From: Aspidapion aeneum | Lineage: Eukaryota; Arthropoda; Insecta; Coleoptera; Brentidae | Assembly (NCBI GenBank): GCA_963576565.1 | Contig: OY755038.1 | Coordinates: 207,487,013 to 207,551,012 of the forward strand | Direction of reading: 5' to 3' | Length of the DNA stretch: 64,000 nucleotides | Shown: piece by piece, positions 11,235 to 22,271 of the stretch | Numbering within the stretch: the stretch's first letter is position 1 | How the letters are laid out: each line of letters begins with the position of its first letter | Program-made: the position numbers and the translations under genes | Notes under the pieces: model-generated | What the model saw: the letters and a program-made list of their open reading frames with translations, nothing else | Told to the model about the DNA's origin: nothing | The model's database searches: none

Positions 11235-11370
11235 TTCAGACAAAATAATGTCAAAATCAAAACTCACGGGGGTCCAAAATCTAATGGACACCTAATAAGA
11301 AGTAGGCATTTTACTGTTCATCCTTGTGCGATTCCTCAGAACACTGCTTGGTGGATCTGAAACCCTTGTA
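11235..11370 (-). repeat. hammerhead-type repeat, degenerate copy
   Basis: On the minus strand, CTGAGGA is followed by a 3-bp stem (ATC/GAT) and GAAC, where the hammerhead core requires GAAA. The downstream flank shares GTCCATTAGAT and TTGGACCCCCGTGA with the better copy at 49174-49221. Same family, but the catalytic core is damaged. Confidence 0.5.
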
Positions 11371-11639
11371 AAGTTAATAATAGGTTTTGTTTCTCATCTT
11401 ATGTTCATAATAATCGTCCACGCCATAAGTAGCGTCATCTCCCAAAACACGAGAGAAACAACAAGCGAGTAATAAACTGATATAATGATCGATGAAAAGA
11501 TCGATTGACAAGAATCCATCCCTGACCCTCGACAGCACATTGTCTTTAAGTCAGATCAATGCTGATTGCGTTCTTTTTTCCTTTAAGACGTCACCGTCAG
11601 TCAGCGGAGTATTAGGCCAAATAAATAATAGCAAAAGTA

Positions 11640-11815
11640 AATTCTAGTATCCGGTTTTGTTTCTCTCGTATTTTCCGTGGGTAACTCAAAAGTTTATTAT
11701 CACGGGAACCCAAGATCAAATCGACACCTAATAAATCTTGCCAGTTAACTGTTTCATCTTTGTGGGACTCCTCAGAACACTAGTTGGTCGATGTGACATT
11801 CTCCACCAGCCTATA
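11640..11815 (-). repeat. hammerhead-type repeat, second degenerate copy
   Basis: Minus strand: CTGAGGA (11769-11775), a short stem II (GTC/GAT), then GAAAC and AGTTAACTG. The base after stem III is G rather than the U needed before the cleavage site. The flank ends with the same TACCCACGGAAAATA as the copy near 49280. The repeat is clearly homologous but the ribozyme is probably inactive. Confidence 0.55.
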
Positions 11816-11817
11816 AT

Positions 11818-12056
11818 CAAATCGAATTACCCTGTTCAGCCGAGGTGGACCAGGGGCCGAGAATATGTTGACCTGGTGAGATTATTATCCTAACCTGTCC
11901 TGGTTAGGTTATTACACAAAAAAAACTATCCTGATCTCGTCAGGTAAGTTTTTTTTTATATAACCAGGGCAGGTTAGGTGATACTAACCTAACCAGGCCA
12001 TCTATCAACTCTCTTCGGCCTCTGATCCTGCTCGGCTGGACAGGGCAATTTGACTT
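11818..12056. mobile_element. 240-bp foldback element with ~105-bp arms
   Basis: The left arm begins AAATCGAATTACCCTGTTCA and the right arm is its diverged reverse complement, ending at ACAGGGCAATTTGACTT. GGTTAGGTT-like motifs lie in the inner parts of both arms. Non-coding MITE type; no clear target duplication. Confidence 0.7.
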
Positions 12057-12099
12057 GTTAGCGCACTTGCAGGAGCGTTTGTATTTGATTATAAGTTGC

Positions 12100-12390
12100 G
12101 CCCATTTGTTCGCGAGCAACTGGTTGCGCGCATTTGTTCCAACGCTAAAGGTCGCTTGACATGGAGCAATAAACATGCAGTTGCGTGCAAGTATAGTGTC
12201 CCTGATATGACAGATTTGTTTGATCATACAACAGATTTTATGTCAGGGACCATAAACTTGCATGCAACTGCCAGTTTATTGCTTTATGGTCAAGCGGCCT
12301 TAATGGTGTCACGCGTTTGTTCAGGCGCAATTGGTTACGCGCCAATGGCTGCCCGCAATTGGTTGCGTGCATTTGCCTACGCGCAATTCA
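12100..12390. repeat. palindrome with GCAACTGGTTGCGCGC-like repeats
   Basis: The arms around 12160-12215 and 12238-12295 are inverted copies (GCAGTTGCGTGCAAG and CTTGCATGCAACTGC), centred near 12226. Outside them, short direct repeats of GCGCAATTGGTTGCG occur. A 165-codon frame (12096-12593) crosses both arms and is an artefact of the palindrome. Confidence 0.65.
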
Positions 12391-12861
12391 TCCAGGGCCG
12401 CGCGCTTATAGAAAAAGTTAAAAGAAGATTTTTTCCTATTACATTTTGCATCAAACCTCTTTGTTCAGGGCCTGCCCCCGGACGTGGCACTGTGGGCAGC
12501 TGCCGGTTTTTGTCCAGGGGCGGCAAAATGACTAAACTTATTTTAAAAGAGTTACAAAAAACGGCATCAAATAGTGTTGGCAAAAAACGATAAAGGAAAT
12601 GGGCCAAACGCAAGAAATTTAAATTTTAAGGGAATTATTTAACTATTTTAATTGACAGAAACACCTTGTTTTTTGGAGCATTTTTAAATATGGTGACTTG
12701 GTGCCTATACCTACACGAATGCACCTTGAATCATATGCAATATGCATTGTTCTGTTTCAAGCACGAAGCGGCGATCATACATACGAAAATTTTTGATCTC
12801 TTCCTAGAAATCTTCATAATCTGTTAATTAACCAGTTGGAAGCCAATATTCTGCTATTATA

Positions 12862-13640
12862 ATAAATTTTCAATGATTTTTGACGGTTTTAAGAAAAAAA
12901 ATTATAAGATATGGGCAAACTATTAAACCATGATGGAAATAACAGGATGATAAGGGCCTAAAAGCAACTTCCAAAGGGTCTTTTTGAATGTTTTTTATTC
13001 TGTATTATTATTGCTATTATTACAGACAAAAAGTACCTATTGCCCTTTTCAAAGTTTTGACGAAAACGATATGGTGCCATCCGCCCACAAATGAGCCAGC
13101 ACGCCACGCATCCATACGGCTACCATATGATTCCAGTGCAAGCGCGGCTTTGTTAATAATTAAAAGACAAACAGGAGAATTACCCCCCATCTATAAAAAA
13201 GAATTATATTACAAATAATGTTTTTGTCGACTATTACCCCCCCCCCCCCCCGAATTTTGACCCAGATCCGCGCTTGCGCTAGTATGTATGACGTACCGTG
13301 GCCCGACAAGATTCACGTTAATTACCCATTTCTAGTTTGAATATGCTAGTATGATAAAACTATAATGATTTTTCACGGTTTTAAGAAAAACTGTTGACGC
13401 ACGGATATGGGCAACCTATTAAACCATGATGGAAATGACAGGATGATAAGGGCCTAAAAGCAACCCCCAACTAAGGGTCTTTTTACATGTTTTTTGTTCT
13501 TCATTATTATTGCTATTATTACAGACAAAAAGGACCTTTTTCCCTTTTCAAGTTTTGACAAAAACGATATGGTCCCATCCGCCCACAAATGAACCAGCAC
13601 GCCACGCATCTATACGGCTACCATATGGTTCCAGTTTCAG
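12862..13640 (+). repeat. direct duplication, two ~280-bp copies spaced ~493 bp
   Basis: 12862-13138 and 13352-13634 share long blocks, such as GGATGATAAGGGCCTAAAAG, ATTATTGCTATTATTACAGA and CACGCCACGCATC. The same order of blocks points to a tandem duplication of a longer unit. A C run of 15 lies between them (13237-13251). No coding frame is conserved between the copies. Confidence 0.8.
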
Positions 13641-13697
13641 GCCTGTTAATTTTTTAAATAATTATTAGTTGCAATATAAAAACTAAAATACGGGGTG

Positions 13698-15017
13698 CAG
13701 TGGCGGATCTAGGCCGTGCAAATTGGGGGGGGGGGGCAAAAATAAAACTAAATTGTTACCTTTTTGCAAAAATTTAAGGGTGCGTGATTTTGAAAAGAAA
13801 GGGTAACTATCAGAAAGCCATCAGACGGCGTGAGATTAAGAAGTCGCTTGGTAGTAGACAGTTTGAAGTTGATGTCGAAGTTCGTCAGAATTTAGTATCT
13901 TTAGGTTATATACTTTTGTAAAATGTATCAATCTTTCGACAATAAAAGCCTTAATAATAGGGCCTTATTGCAATAAAGGCCGGCAATACTAGTGCCGGGC
14001 ACTATTCTGAGAGTTTTCCATTGAAAACTGACAGTTGATCTTTGAAAATTGACATACCAAAGTCGAATTTATAAATCCTGACGTTTATTGTCCATTAATA
14101 GTGGCGGCACTATTAATTTCGGCTCTTATAATACCCGAAGGCCTAATTTTGAAAGAAGACAGCTGTTAGAGATCTACTACCATCAGAAGCGTAACAAACA
14201 GGGCCATTTCGGGGGACTTGAGCCATGGCCTAATGCGTATATAATGCAAAAAATAAGAACTACACTACTAACTACTGAAAAATGGTAAATAAATGCGCCG
14301 TATGCCAAAAGCTTGAAAAAATTAGGTACTTTACGAAAAAAATGACAAAGCAGAAAACAAAAATGCAGAATAAAAAAACTAACAAAATACCTGAAAAATT
14401 AAAATAAATTGTGATGCAAGTTTTAAAAAATGTGCTTCTTGCGAAAATAAATTCCGCTGCAGAAAGAACTTTGTAGATTTACCGAATAAAATGGCGCGGC
14501 AGGCTAATTTTTTTAAAAACAAAAAATATATATAAAAAACTACTATGAAATTCTTAAAAATGCGCAGCCTCAGCCAAAAAATAAAATTTTTGCTAAAAAG
14601 TAAAAACAAAATTAAATAAAATTTTATATAAAAAAAAACATTTAAAGAAGGAACATTTTTGCTACAAAAAAAATCTAAAGAAGGAGCCGAAGAACTTGGT
14701 AAATTGTCCCAAAGACAAAACTTTTAGTTAATTTTAAAATACTATCCAAGCGTCGCAGCCGAAAGTTTTAACGGACTAATTTTAGGACTTAGCAGGCTCC
14801 CCCACCCCCAATTTCGCCCCTGACTACTGCGCTTAGTCTCAGGATTGCACAAATTAACGATAGGTAGTATATACTCTCAGATGAACAAAGAATTAAAAGC
14901 GAGGTTAAAAGTATCTGTTGAAAAATTTGTGCTAATAATCTCATGTGGAACGCACTCACCGAGCATTTAACTTAAAAAATGAATGAACCGAATCCCCAGG
15001 CCCCCCCATAGATCCTG
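13698..15017. mobile_element. probable hAT-like element, 1.3 kb
   Basis: The left end CAGTGGCGGATCTAGG runs into a 12-G tract. The right end is the complement of CAGGATCTATGGGGGGG. The flanks are ACGGGGTG (13690-13697) and ACAGGGTG (15018-15025), 7 of 8 identical. The terminal repeats are poor, so the right boundary is uncertain. An internal CAGTAGTCAGGGGCG-like end near 14820 could mark a nested element. No transposase frame is visible. Confidence 0.4.
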
Positions 15018-16249
15018 ACAGGGTGTTATAAAACATGTTATTGGATCAAAAGACAAGGGGGTTTTGTTTCCTTATACCTTCCCTGTATATTTAAGAAAAT
15101 TTTTATTCGTTACTTCGCAGAAAAGACAAGAAAAGCGTGAAATATGTATGTAAAAAATCTCTGAAACTAAAGATTTGCGGAAATCGATAAAATAACAGTT
15201 GTTGTTGTCGTCGATGTCGCTGTTTGTTGACGCAAAACAAAACATTAAAATACATCCATCCCATCCATGATTTTAACACAGATAATTTTCAGAGCATAAA
15301 GGTGATGCTAAATTAAATGATGCATTAATAAAACACACACACTTTTTCTGCCTTTTAAAGGATAAAAATCAAAGATGAAAAGTAAAAACCCCCCCAAAAA
15401 AAATAGGAAAAGCCTCTAAAAATGCAAAAATTAGCATATAAAATTCTTGATCAAATTTTCGCATCGGGATACAAAGTGACCTTTACTTGTGCTATAATTT
15501 ACGCAAAATATTGTATCTATAATTTATTTCAGAAAATAGTTTATTATTTATTCTTTCTAATTTTGAAATTTTTTGGTGTAAAATCTTTTGTGACACTTTT
15601 AAAAACTTTTATAATTCTAAGATGTTAGACTCCTCTGTAGGACTCGAATTTTATTTAAGATGTATAAGCGATAATTAGAAAAATATTGCAAACGTAAAAA
15701 CATAGAAATTTGACATATAATATGAGAAAACAAAATAAAACTGTGTCTCATATTTTACCTTAAAAAAGTTAAAAAATGAGACAGGTCAGGCGAAATATGA
15801 GACAGTGATAAAATTTACGTATAAACAGTCGGATCGCCGTCTAGAACAAAAATAAGACATTCAGAGTAAAATTAAGACATAAGTTTTTGTTTTTTTTTAT
15901 CTAGATACAACAAATAAGTACAAAAATATTTATTTATAAGAAGATACGCGCCAAACCGATCTACGAAATACACAAATAAAGCCATAAGGTCCTTACAACT
16001 GCTGCTATCAGTTTATAACAGAAAATCTATCGGAATTCAATTATTATTTATTTAAGTGCCTCATTTTTCAACGGTGTCTCACTTTTACACCACTTGACCC
16101 TACAAAAAGTAGTTATAAAAAAATCTTTTAAACAGTAGTTTTATATTTTAGAGCAAGTACCTATTCACCTCATCAGATATGATATGATATTCTTTACCTA
16201 GTTTTATTTTATCAATAATTATCATCCAAAAAATGTTTTGTCTTTTAAG
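15018..16249. other. AT-rich, no gene supported
   Basis: A TGAGAC motif recurs at 15745-15805. The 68-codon frame at 15422-15628 is Phe/Ile-rich and low in complexity. I see nothing recognisable. Confidence 0.4.
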
Positions 16250-16384
16250 CTTGGTATGTGTCAATCTGTGGGATAGATGAACACTTTGAAGAACAGGCAT
16301 TATGGACCACCCATCTAGTTGGCGAGCAAAAATATAGCAAAGAGGACATCTCTGACTATCCCGTGGCGTCGCTTTGGGATCTAT
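16250..16384 (+). CDS. candidate internal exon, unrecognised protein
   Basis: A pyrimidine-rich acceptor (TTTTGTCTTTTAAG) is followed by 135 bp open in one frame, with a donor GTAAAT at 16385. The 44 full codons include GIDEHFEEQALWTTHLVGEQ and DISDYPVASLWDL. The balanced, acidic, Trp-containing composition resembles a real protein more than the AT-rich noise around it. The exon would begin with two bases of a split codon and end with one. I do not recognise the family. It could be a host gene or a transposon gene. No partner exon was found. Confidence 0.35.
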
Positions 16385-16405
16385 GTAAATACTTTTTTTT
16401 TATAC

Positions 16406-16452
16406 TCGAGAGAAATACTCTCAGAAACTGCTATCGAGAGTATTTCTCGCAA
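16406..16452. repeat. hairpin CGAGAGAAATACTCTC / GAGAGTATTTCTCG
   Basis: The arms of 14 paired bases, one with two extra bases, flank a 13-base loop just after the candidate exon. An outer pair (ATGTAAAT and ATTTACAT) extends the fold. Confidence 0.7.
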
Positions 16453-16609
16453 ATTTACATATTTTAGAGAGTAAATGTCAGACAGCAATGATTAACACCC
16501 GGGTGTCCATCAGGAATGAATTTGATATCGGACAGAAACTAGAAGTTCCAATCAATTGCGATTTGCGACAGTGCTATTATAGCAGAAGTCGTGGAGCAGA
16601 AAGTGGCAG

Positions 16610-16797
16610 ATCCCCCCCCCCTAGCAGCATCACTTATTTAAAATTTGTCACAAATTTTACTTAATTTTTTTTTAAATTTCGCCGGCGCCATAAATCTCTT
16701 TTGGATATTAAATTTCAGACCTCAGATCTATCAAAAACCGCTTATAAAAAATATTTAGATGTTTGTTGTCACTTTGGTCCTCCCTCCCACCCCCCTT
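16610..16797. repeat. dispersed repeat shared with 30160-30360
   Basis: The shared blocks are TAGCAGCATCA, TTATTTAAAATTTGTCA, TTTAAATTTCGCC-like and GTTTGTTGTCACTTTG-like. The other copy ends GGATCCGCCACTG, a hAT-like terminus. This copy has a C run at about 16612 and abuts the C-terminal end of the LINE fragment. Confidence 0.6.
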
Positions 16798-17890
16798 TGG
16801 TAATCTTTCGTCGATCATCCGTTGTAGATGGCCATACCATATGAGTTGTCTTTTAGTGATATCATCCGTTATGCTTCCCTTAATTCCCATTCTTTCTTTT
16901 ATGATCTCATTTCTTATAATCATATTATATATTAGATGTTTTTTGTTTTAGATATATTCATTGATCTTCTTATTGCATCTATTTCGACACTTACAATTTT
17001 TGTTTTGCATTTTCGTGTTACGCGACAAGTCTCTATTCCATGCAACAGCGTGCTTTTCACCATTGTTTCATATATGTTAAATTTTATATTTTTTTTTATG
17101 CATAAAATACTGTTAAGACATCCAATAAGCTTTTTTGCTTTTACTATTCTTTTTTCTAATTGTTTACAGTCTGTTCCTGTCTTACCAAATGAAACACCCA
17201 AGTATACATACTCATTGCATGGAGATATTGTTTGTCCATTGTCTAGTTTTATTTCTTTTGATTCGTTTCCAATACATTGTCCACGTTCACTGTTAACTTT
17301 CTCATCATATACTACATGTCTTCTTTATCATTAGCTACAATTACTTGGTCGTCAGCAAACTGTAGTGCATATAATATGGTCAATCGGTCGTTAAGTTGTT
17401 GTAAGTTTCCAGGTTATTAGAGCTACTGCGATACACATTTTAAAAAAAGTTGGAGAGATACAACATCCCTGTCTTAAGCCTTTGGTTACCAGAAATTCGA
17501 TTTCCAATTTTAATTTTAGATTTTGACCCTTTGTGTAGTTCTTTTACCGCTTTTATGTATGTATGATTCATTTTAGTTTGTTCTAACACTGTCCATAATT
17601 TTTCTACTAGAAATGTATCATACGCTTTTTGTGGGTCCACAAAGGTAACATGGGTCTCAATAATTCTGGCACTCATTTTCTCAATTACTTATTTAAGACA
17701 AAAAACATTATCACTACAAGATCTGCCTTGTTCATGAAAATCACGCTTTATTAGATCTCTAAGAGTACTGGTTGCTGAAATGACTCTGTAATTGTTGCAA
17801 TCCAGCTTGTTTCCTTTTTTATGTATTGGGGATATTAATGCTATTTTCAAATCATCAGGTACTGGATGTCCGTTTATGCATTGATTGATA
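16798..17890 (-). pseudogene. RTE-like LINE reverse transcriptase fragment
   Basis: Read on the minus strand, the peptide pieces follow the order of an insect endonuclease-reverse transcriptase: GHPVPDDLKIALISPIHKKG (start of RT), NNYRVISATSTL, TFVDPQKAYDT, YIKAVKELHKGSKSKIKIGN, QFADDQVV (catalytic FADD, about 17342-17368), YVYLGVSFGKTG-like and RQLIWYGHLQRM near the C-terminus. Several frameshifts and stops separate the pieces, and the endonuclease half is missing. RTE-like is the best clade by eye. The 3' side is replaced by the repeat at 16610-16797. Confidence 0.8.
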
Positions 17891-17894
17891 ATAT

Positions 17895-18113
17895 AAACTC
17901 CATATCATAATTTTTGAGATAACTTTTTGATAATTATCAGCTGTTTACCATAACAAATAGCATAGGGCAACGAAAAAAAGTTGTAAAAAATTGTCTTAAA
18001 AATATAGTTTATATCATTATTTTTGAGTCAACTTTTTACAACTTTTTTCGTTGGCGTTGGTAAACAGCTGATAACTATCAAAAAGTTATCTCGAAAATTC
18101 TGATATGGAGTTT
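17895..18113. mobile_element. 220-bp foldback MITE
   Basis: The left end AAACTCCATATCATAATTTT and the right end AAAATTCTGATATGGAGTTT are inverted copies. The arms extend about 100 bp and include CAGCTGTTTACCA and CAACGAAAAAAAGTTGTAAA. Non-coding. It abuts the 5'-truncated edge of the LINE fragment. Confidence 0.75.
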
Positions 18114-18334
18114 AGTGCCACCTTTTGACTGATATTTAAATATTTTGCCTTGTTGTCTTTTGCTTAAAGAATTGCCTTAAGGCGGATTTGTCGCCTTAAG
18201 CTTTTGAATACTATTCTTTATCATTTGATCATCATTTGATGAGACGCCTTACCTTTTTTAAAGTTAAACAATTATTAATAAAAATTCGTAAATTTTGAAC
18301 GGACCTTTACAATGGATATGGTTAACGGATTATC

Positions 18335-21300
18335 TCATGGTATTCCCTATACTCAAAATCGCAAAATGACGTTTTTTCGAATCTACACTGAAGGTGTGGT
18401 TTTTTCGAATCTCTATTACCTCACTTTACTGTAACTCGGTGCGTTTGCTGATAACATGTATAGTTTGTGAGATATGAATTTTCAAAGTTTTGTCAATTTG
18501 GTCTCAACCGAACCGAATCTACACGGAAGGTGTAGTTTTTTCGCATCTCTATGGCCCCACTATAGTGTAACTCGGTGCGTTTGCTGATAACATGTATAGT
18601 TTGTTAGATATGAATTCCCTATACTAAAAATCGCTAAATGACGTTTTTCTGAATCTACACTGAAGGTGTGGTTTTTTCGCATCTCTATGACCCCACTTTA
18701 GTGTAACTCTGTGTGTTTGCTGATAACATGTATAGTTTGTGAGATATGAATTTTCAAAGTTTTGCCATTTTGGTCTCATGGGATTCCCTATACTAAAAAT
18801 CGCTAAATGACGTTTTTTCGGATCTACACTAAAGGTCTGCTTTTTTCGCATCTCTATGGCCCCACTATACTGTAACTCGGTGCGTTTGCTGATCACATGT
18901 ATAGTTTGTGATTTACGAATTTTCAAAGTTTTGCCATTTTGGTCTTATGGGAATCCCTATACTAAAAATCGCAAAATGACGTTTTTTCGAATCTACACTG
19001 AAGGTGTGTTTTTTTTGCATCTCTATGGCCCCACTATACTGTAACTCGGTGCGTTTGCTAATAACATGTATAGTTTGTGAGATATAAATTTTCAGAGTTT
19101 TGCCATTTTGGTCTCATGAGATTCCCTAAACCTACTAAAAATCGCTAAATTACGTTTATCCGAATCTACACGGAAGGTGTGGTTTTTTCGCATCTCTATG
19201 GTCCCACTATACTGTAACTCGGTGCGTTTGCTGATAAGATGTATAGTTTGTGAGATATGAATTTTCAAAGTTTTGCCATTTTGGTCTCATAGAATTCCCT
19301 ATACTAAAAATCCCTAAATGACGTTTTTTCGGATCTACACGGAAGGTGTGCTTTTTTCGCATCTCTATGGCCCCACTATACTGTAACTCGGTGCGTTTGC
19401 TGATAACATGTATAGTTTGTGATTTATGAATTTTAAAAGTTTTGCCATTTTGGTCTTAGGGGATTCCCTATACTAAAAATCTCAAAATGACGTTTTTTCG
19501 AATCTACACTGAAGGTGTGGTTTTTTGCATCTCTATTGCCCCACTATATTGTAACTCATTGCGTTGGCTGATAACATGTATAGTCGATGAGATTTGAATT
19601 TTTAAAGTTTTGCCATTTTGGTCTCATGGTATTCCCTATACTAAAAATCGCTAAATGACGGTTTTCCGAATCTACACTGAAGGTGTGGTTTTTTCGCATC
19701 TCTATGACCCCACTTTAGTGTAACTCTGTGTGTGTGCTGATAACATGTATAGTTTGTGAGATATGAATTTTCAATATTTTGCCATTTTGGTCTTATGGGA
19801 TTCCGTATACTAAAAATCGCAAAATGACGTTTTTTCGAATCTACACTGAGGGTGTGGTTTTTTTGCATCTCTATTGCCCCACTATATTGTAACTCGGTGC
19901 GTTCGCTGATAACATGTATAGTTTGTGAGATTTGAATTTTCAAAGTTTTGCCATTTTGTCTCATGGTATTCCCTATACTAAAAATCGCTAAATGACGTTT
20001 TTCCGAATCTACACGGAATGTGTGGTTTTTTCGCATCCTATGGCCCCACTATACTGTAACTCGGTGCGTTTGCTAATAAAATGTATAGTTTGTGAGATAT
20101 AAATTTTTCTAATTTTTTCTATTTTGGTCTCATGGGATTTCCTATACTAAAAATCACTAATAGACGTTTTTCCGGATCTACAAGGAATGTGTGGTTTTTT
20201 CGCATCTCTATGGTCCCACTATACTGTAACTCGGTGCGATTGCTGATAACATGTATAGTTTGTAAGATGAATTTTCAAAGTTTTGCCATTTTGGTCTTAT
20301 GGAATTCCCTATACTAAAAATCGCAAAATGACGTTTTTTCGAATCTACACTGAAGGTGCGTTTGCTAGTAACATGTATAGTTTGTGAGATATGAATTTTC
20401 AAAGTTTTGCTATTTTGGTCTCATGGGATTTCCTATATTAAAAATCGCTAAATCACGTTTTTCTGAATCTACAATGTAGGTGTGGTTTTTTCGCATCTTT
20501 ACGGCCCCACAATACTGTAACTCGGTGCGTTTGCTGATAACATAACATAATTTTGCCATTTTGGTCTGATGGGATTTCCTATACTAAAAATCACTAAATG
20601 ACGTTTTTCCGAATCTACAAGGAAGGTGTGGTTTTTTCGCATCTCTATGGTCCCACTATACTGTAACTCGGTGCGATTGCTGATAACATGTTTAGTTTGT
20701 GAGATATGAATTTTTAAAGTTTTGCTATTTTGGTCTCATGGGATTCCCTATACTAAAAATCTCTCAATGATGTTTTTCCGAATCTACACGGAAGGTGTGG
20801 TTTTTTTGCATCTCTATTACCCCACTATATTGTAACTCGGTCCGTTTGCTGATAACATGTATAGTTTGTGAGATTTAAATTTTCAAAGTTTTGCCATTTT
20901 GGTCTCATGGTATTCCCTATACTAAAAATCGCTAAATGACGTTTTTCCGAATCTACACGGAAGGTGTGGTTTTTTATAATCTCTATGGCCGGCTACTGTA
21001 ACTCGGTGCGTTTGCTAATAACATGTATAGTTTGTGAGATATGAATTTTCAAAGTTTTGCTATTTTGGTCCTATGGGATTCCCTATACTAAAAATCGCTA
21101 AATGACGTTTTTCTGAATCTACAATGAAGGTGTGGTTTTTTCGCATCTCTACGGCCCCATAATACTGTAACTCGGTGCGTTTGCTGATAACATGTATAGT
21201 TTGTGAGATATGAATTTTAAATATTTTGCCATTTTGGTCTCATGGGTTTCCCTATACTAAAAATCGCTAAATGATGTTTTTCCAAATCTACACGGAAGGT

Positions 21301-21430
21301 GTGGTTTTTTCGCATCTCTATGGCCCCACTATACTATAACTCGGTGCGTTTGCTGATAACATGTATAGTTTGTGAGATATGAATTTTCAAAGTTTTGCCA
21401 TTTTGGTCTTATGGGATTCCCTATACTAAA
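18335..21430 (+). repeat. 170-bp satellite array, about 18 monomers
   Basis: The motif GTAACTCGGTGCG recurs at 18567, 18702, 18872, 19041, 19213, 19383, 19551, 19720, 19889, 20055, 20225, 20517, 20662, 20832, 20997 and 21167. Spacings cluster at 165-172 bp; about 135, 145 and a jump near 20350 mark deletions. The monomer contains CCCTATACTAAAAATCGC, CTACACTGAAGGTGTGG-like and TTTTGCCATTTTGGTCTCAT. Variants with GATTTACGAA/GATTTATGAA recur 510 bp apart, which hints at a three-monomer unit. All open frames inside it are satellite artefacts. Confidence 0.95.
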
Positions 21431-21436
21431 AATACT

Positions 21437-21563
21437 AAACAGGGTGTTTCAAAACTATTCCGACAAACCTTAACTACAAGTTCTGGGTTACATATAAGAA
21501 GTAAATTTATGAAAAAAAAACAAATGGAGATCAGAATGGGAATAGTTGTAAAACACCCTGTAT
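21437..21563. mobile_element. short TIR element with ACAGGGTGTTT ends
   Basis: The left ACAGGGTGTTTCAAAACTAT pairs with the right ATAGTTGTAAAACACCCTGT. The 24-bp inverted ends enclose about 75 bp. It is inserted at, or just after, the last satellite monomer. It belongs to the same end-type as 30712-31090, 58898-61764 and 63110-63820. Confidence 0.75.
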
Positions 21564-22271
21564 ATTTTTAGAAAAAAACCTGGTTTAACGAAGAAGGACA
21601 ATATTAGATCCGTATATGCACCATTTATATTTTTATAATGTTAATTTTCCAAGTTTTTTTTCCCAAAGTAATATAGATTGAAAACTCTCTATTAAGGTAA
21701 ACTTCCGCAATTTATTGCATTAAACATAAATGTATGCATAGGCGTATAAACAGGGCACTCATCACAACTCGTTTAGTGAATTTGCATAATTACGAATGAA
21801 TAGATAAATAAAACCAACGCAATTTTGTCTGTCTCGCGCCAAATAAACCGATATTCTGTGCAATGGCTGTAATTTTCTTACATTGCCCAACAAAAGGCGT
21901 ACTTATCTGAAATACGAGTACATACATAAAAAAGTAAAATGATTTGTTTCAAATTAATCTGAATTAGCTTCTTTCCTCTATTGGTGCTTTAAATAGGGAC
22001 CTTTTGAACGCCCTCCTTTAGCAAACTATCCTTTATAAATGCGACATTAAATGACAGATGTCCAGTGGCGGTTTCTCCATAAGTGCACATGTGCACGTGC
22101 ACTCCCAAATTTTACTTAAAAAATATTAAACTTTGATTATTCCTTAATTTAATTCATAATTACCCCAAAAGGAATTCATCATAGACTGGAATATTATCTA
22201 GAAATTAATACCTGGTATGTCTATAATAATTCTCGTCTTTAAAACAAATACCTCTAATTGATAATAATTTA
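21564..22271. other. no gene; isolated hAT-like left end
   Basis: CAGTGGCGGTTTCTCC begins at 22063, as in a hAT-like terminus, and is followed by GTGCACATGTGCACGTGCAC. No matching right end or 8-bp duplication was found. Confidence 0.4.

Noticed and set aside
12096..12593. 165-codon open frame, the longest outside LINEs and repeats
   Set aside because: It crosses both arms of a palindrome and ends in hAT-like GGGGCGGCAAAATG sequence. No domain is visible.
18624..20402. Several open frames of 60-131 codons on both strands
   Set aside because: All are translations of the 170-bp satellite and repeat the same peptide (SVDSKKRHFAIFSIGN).
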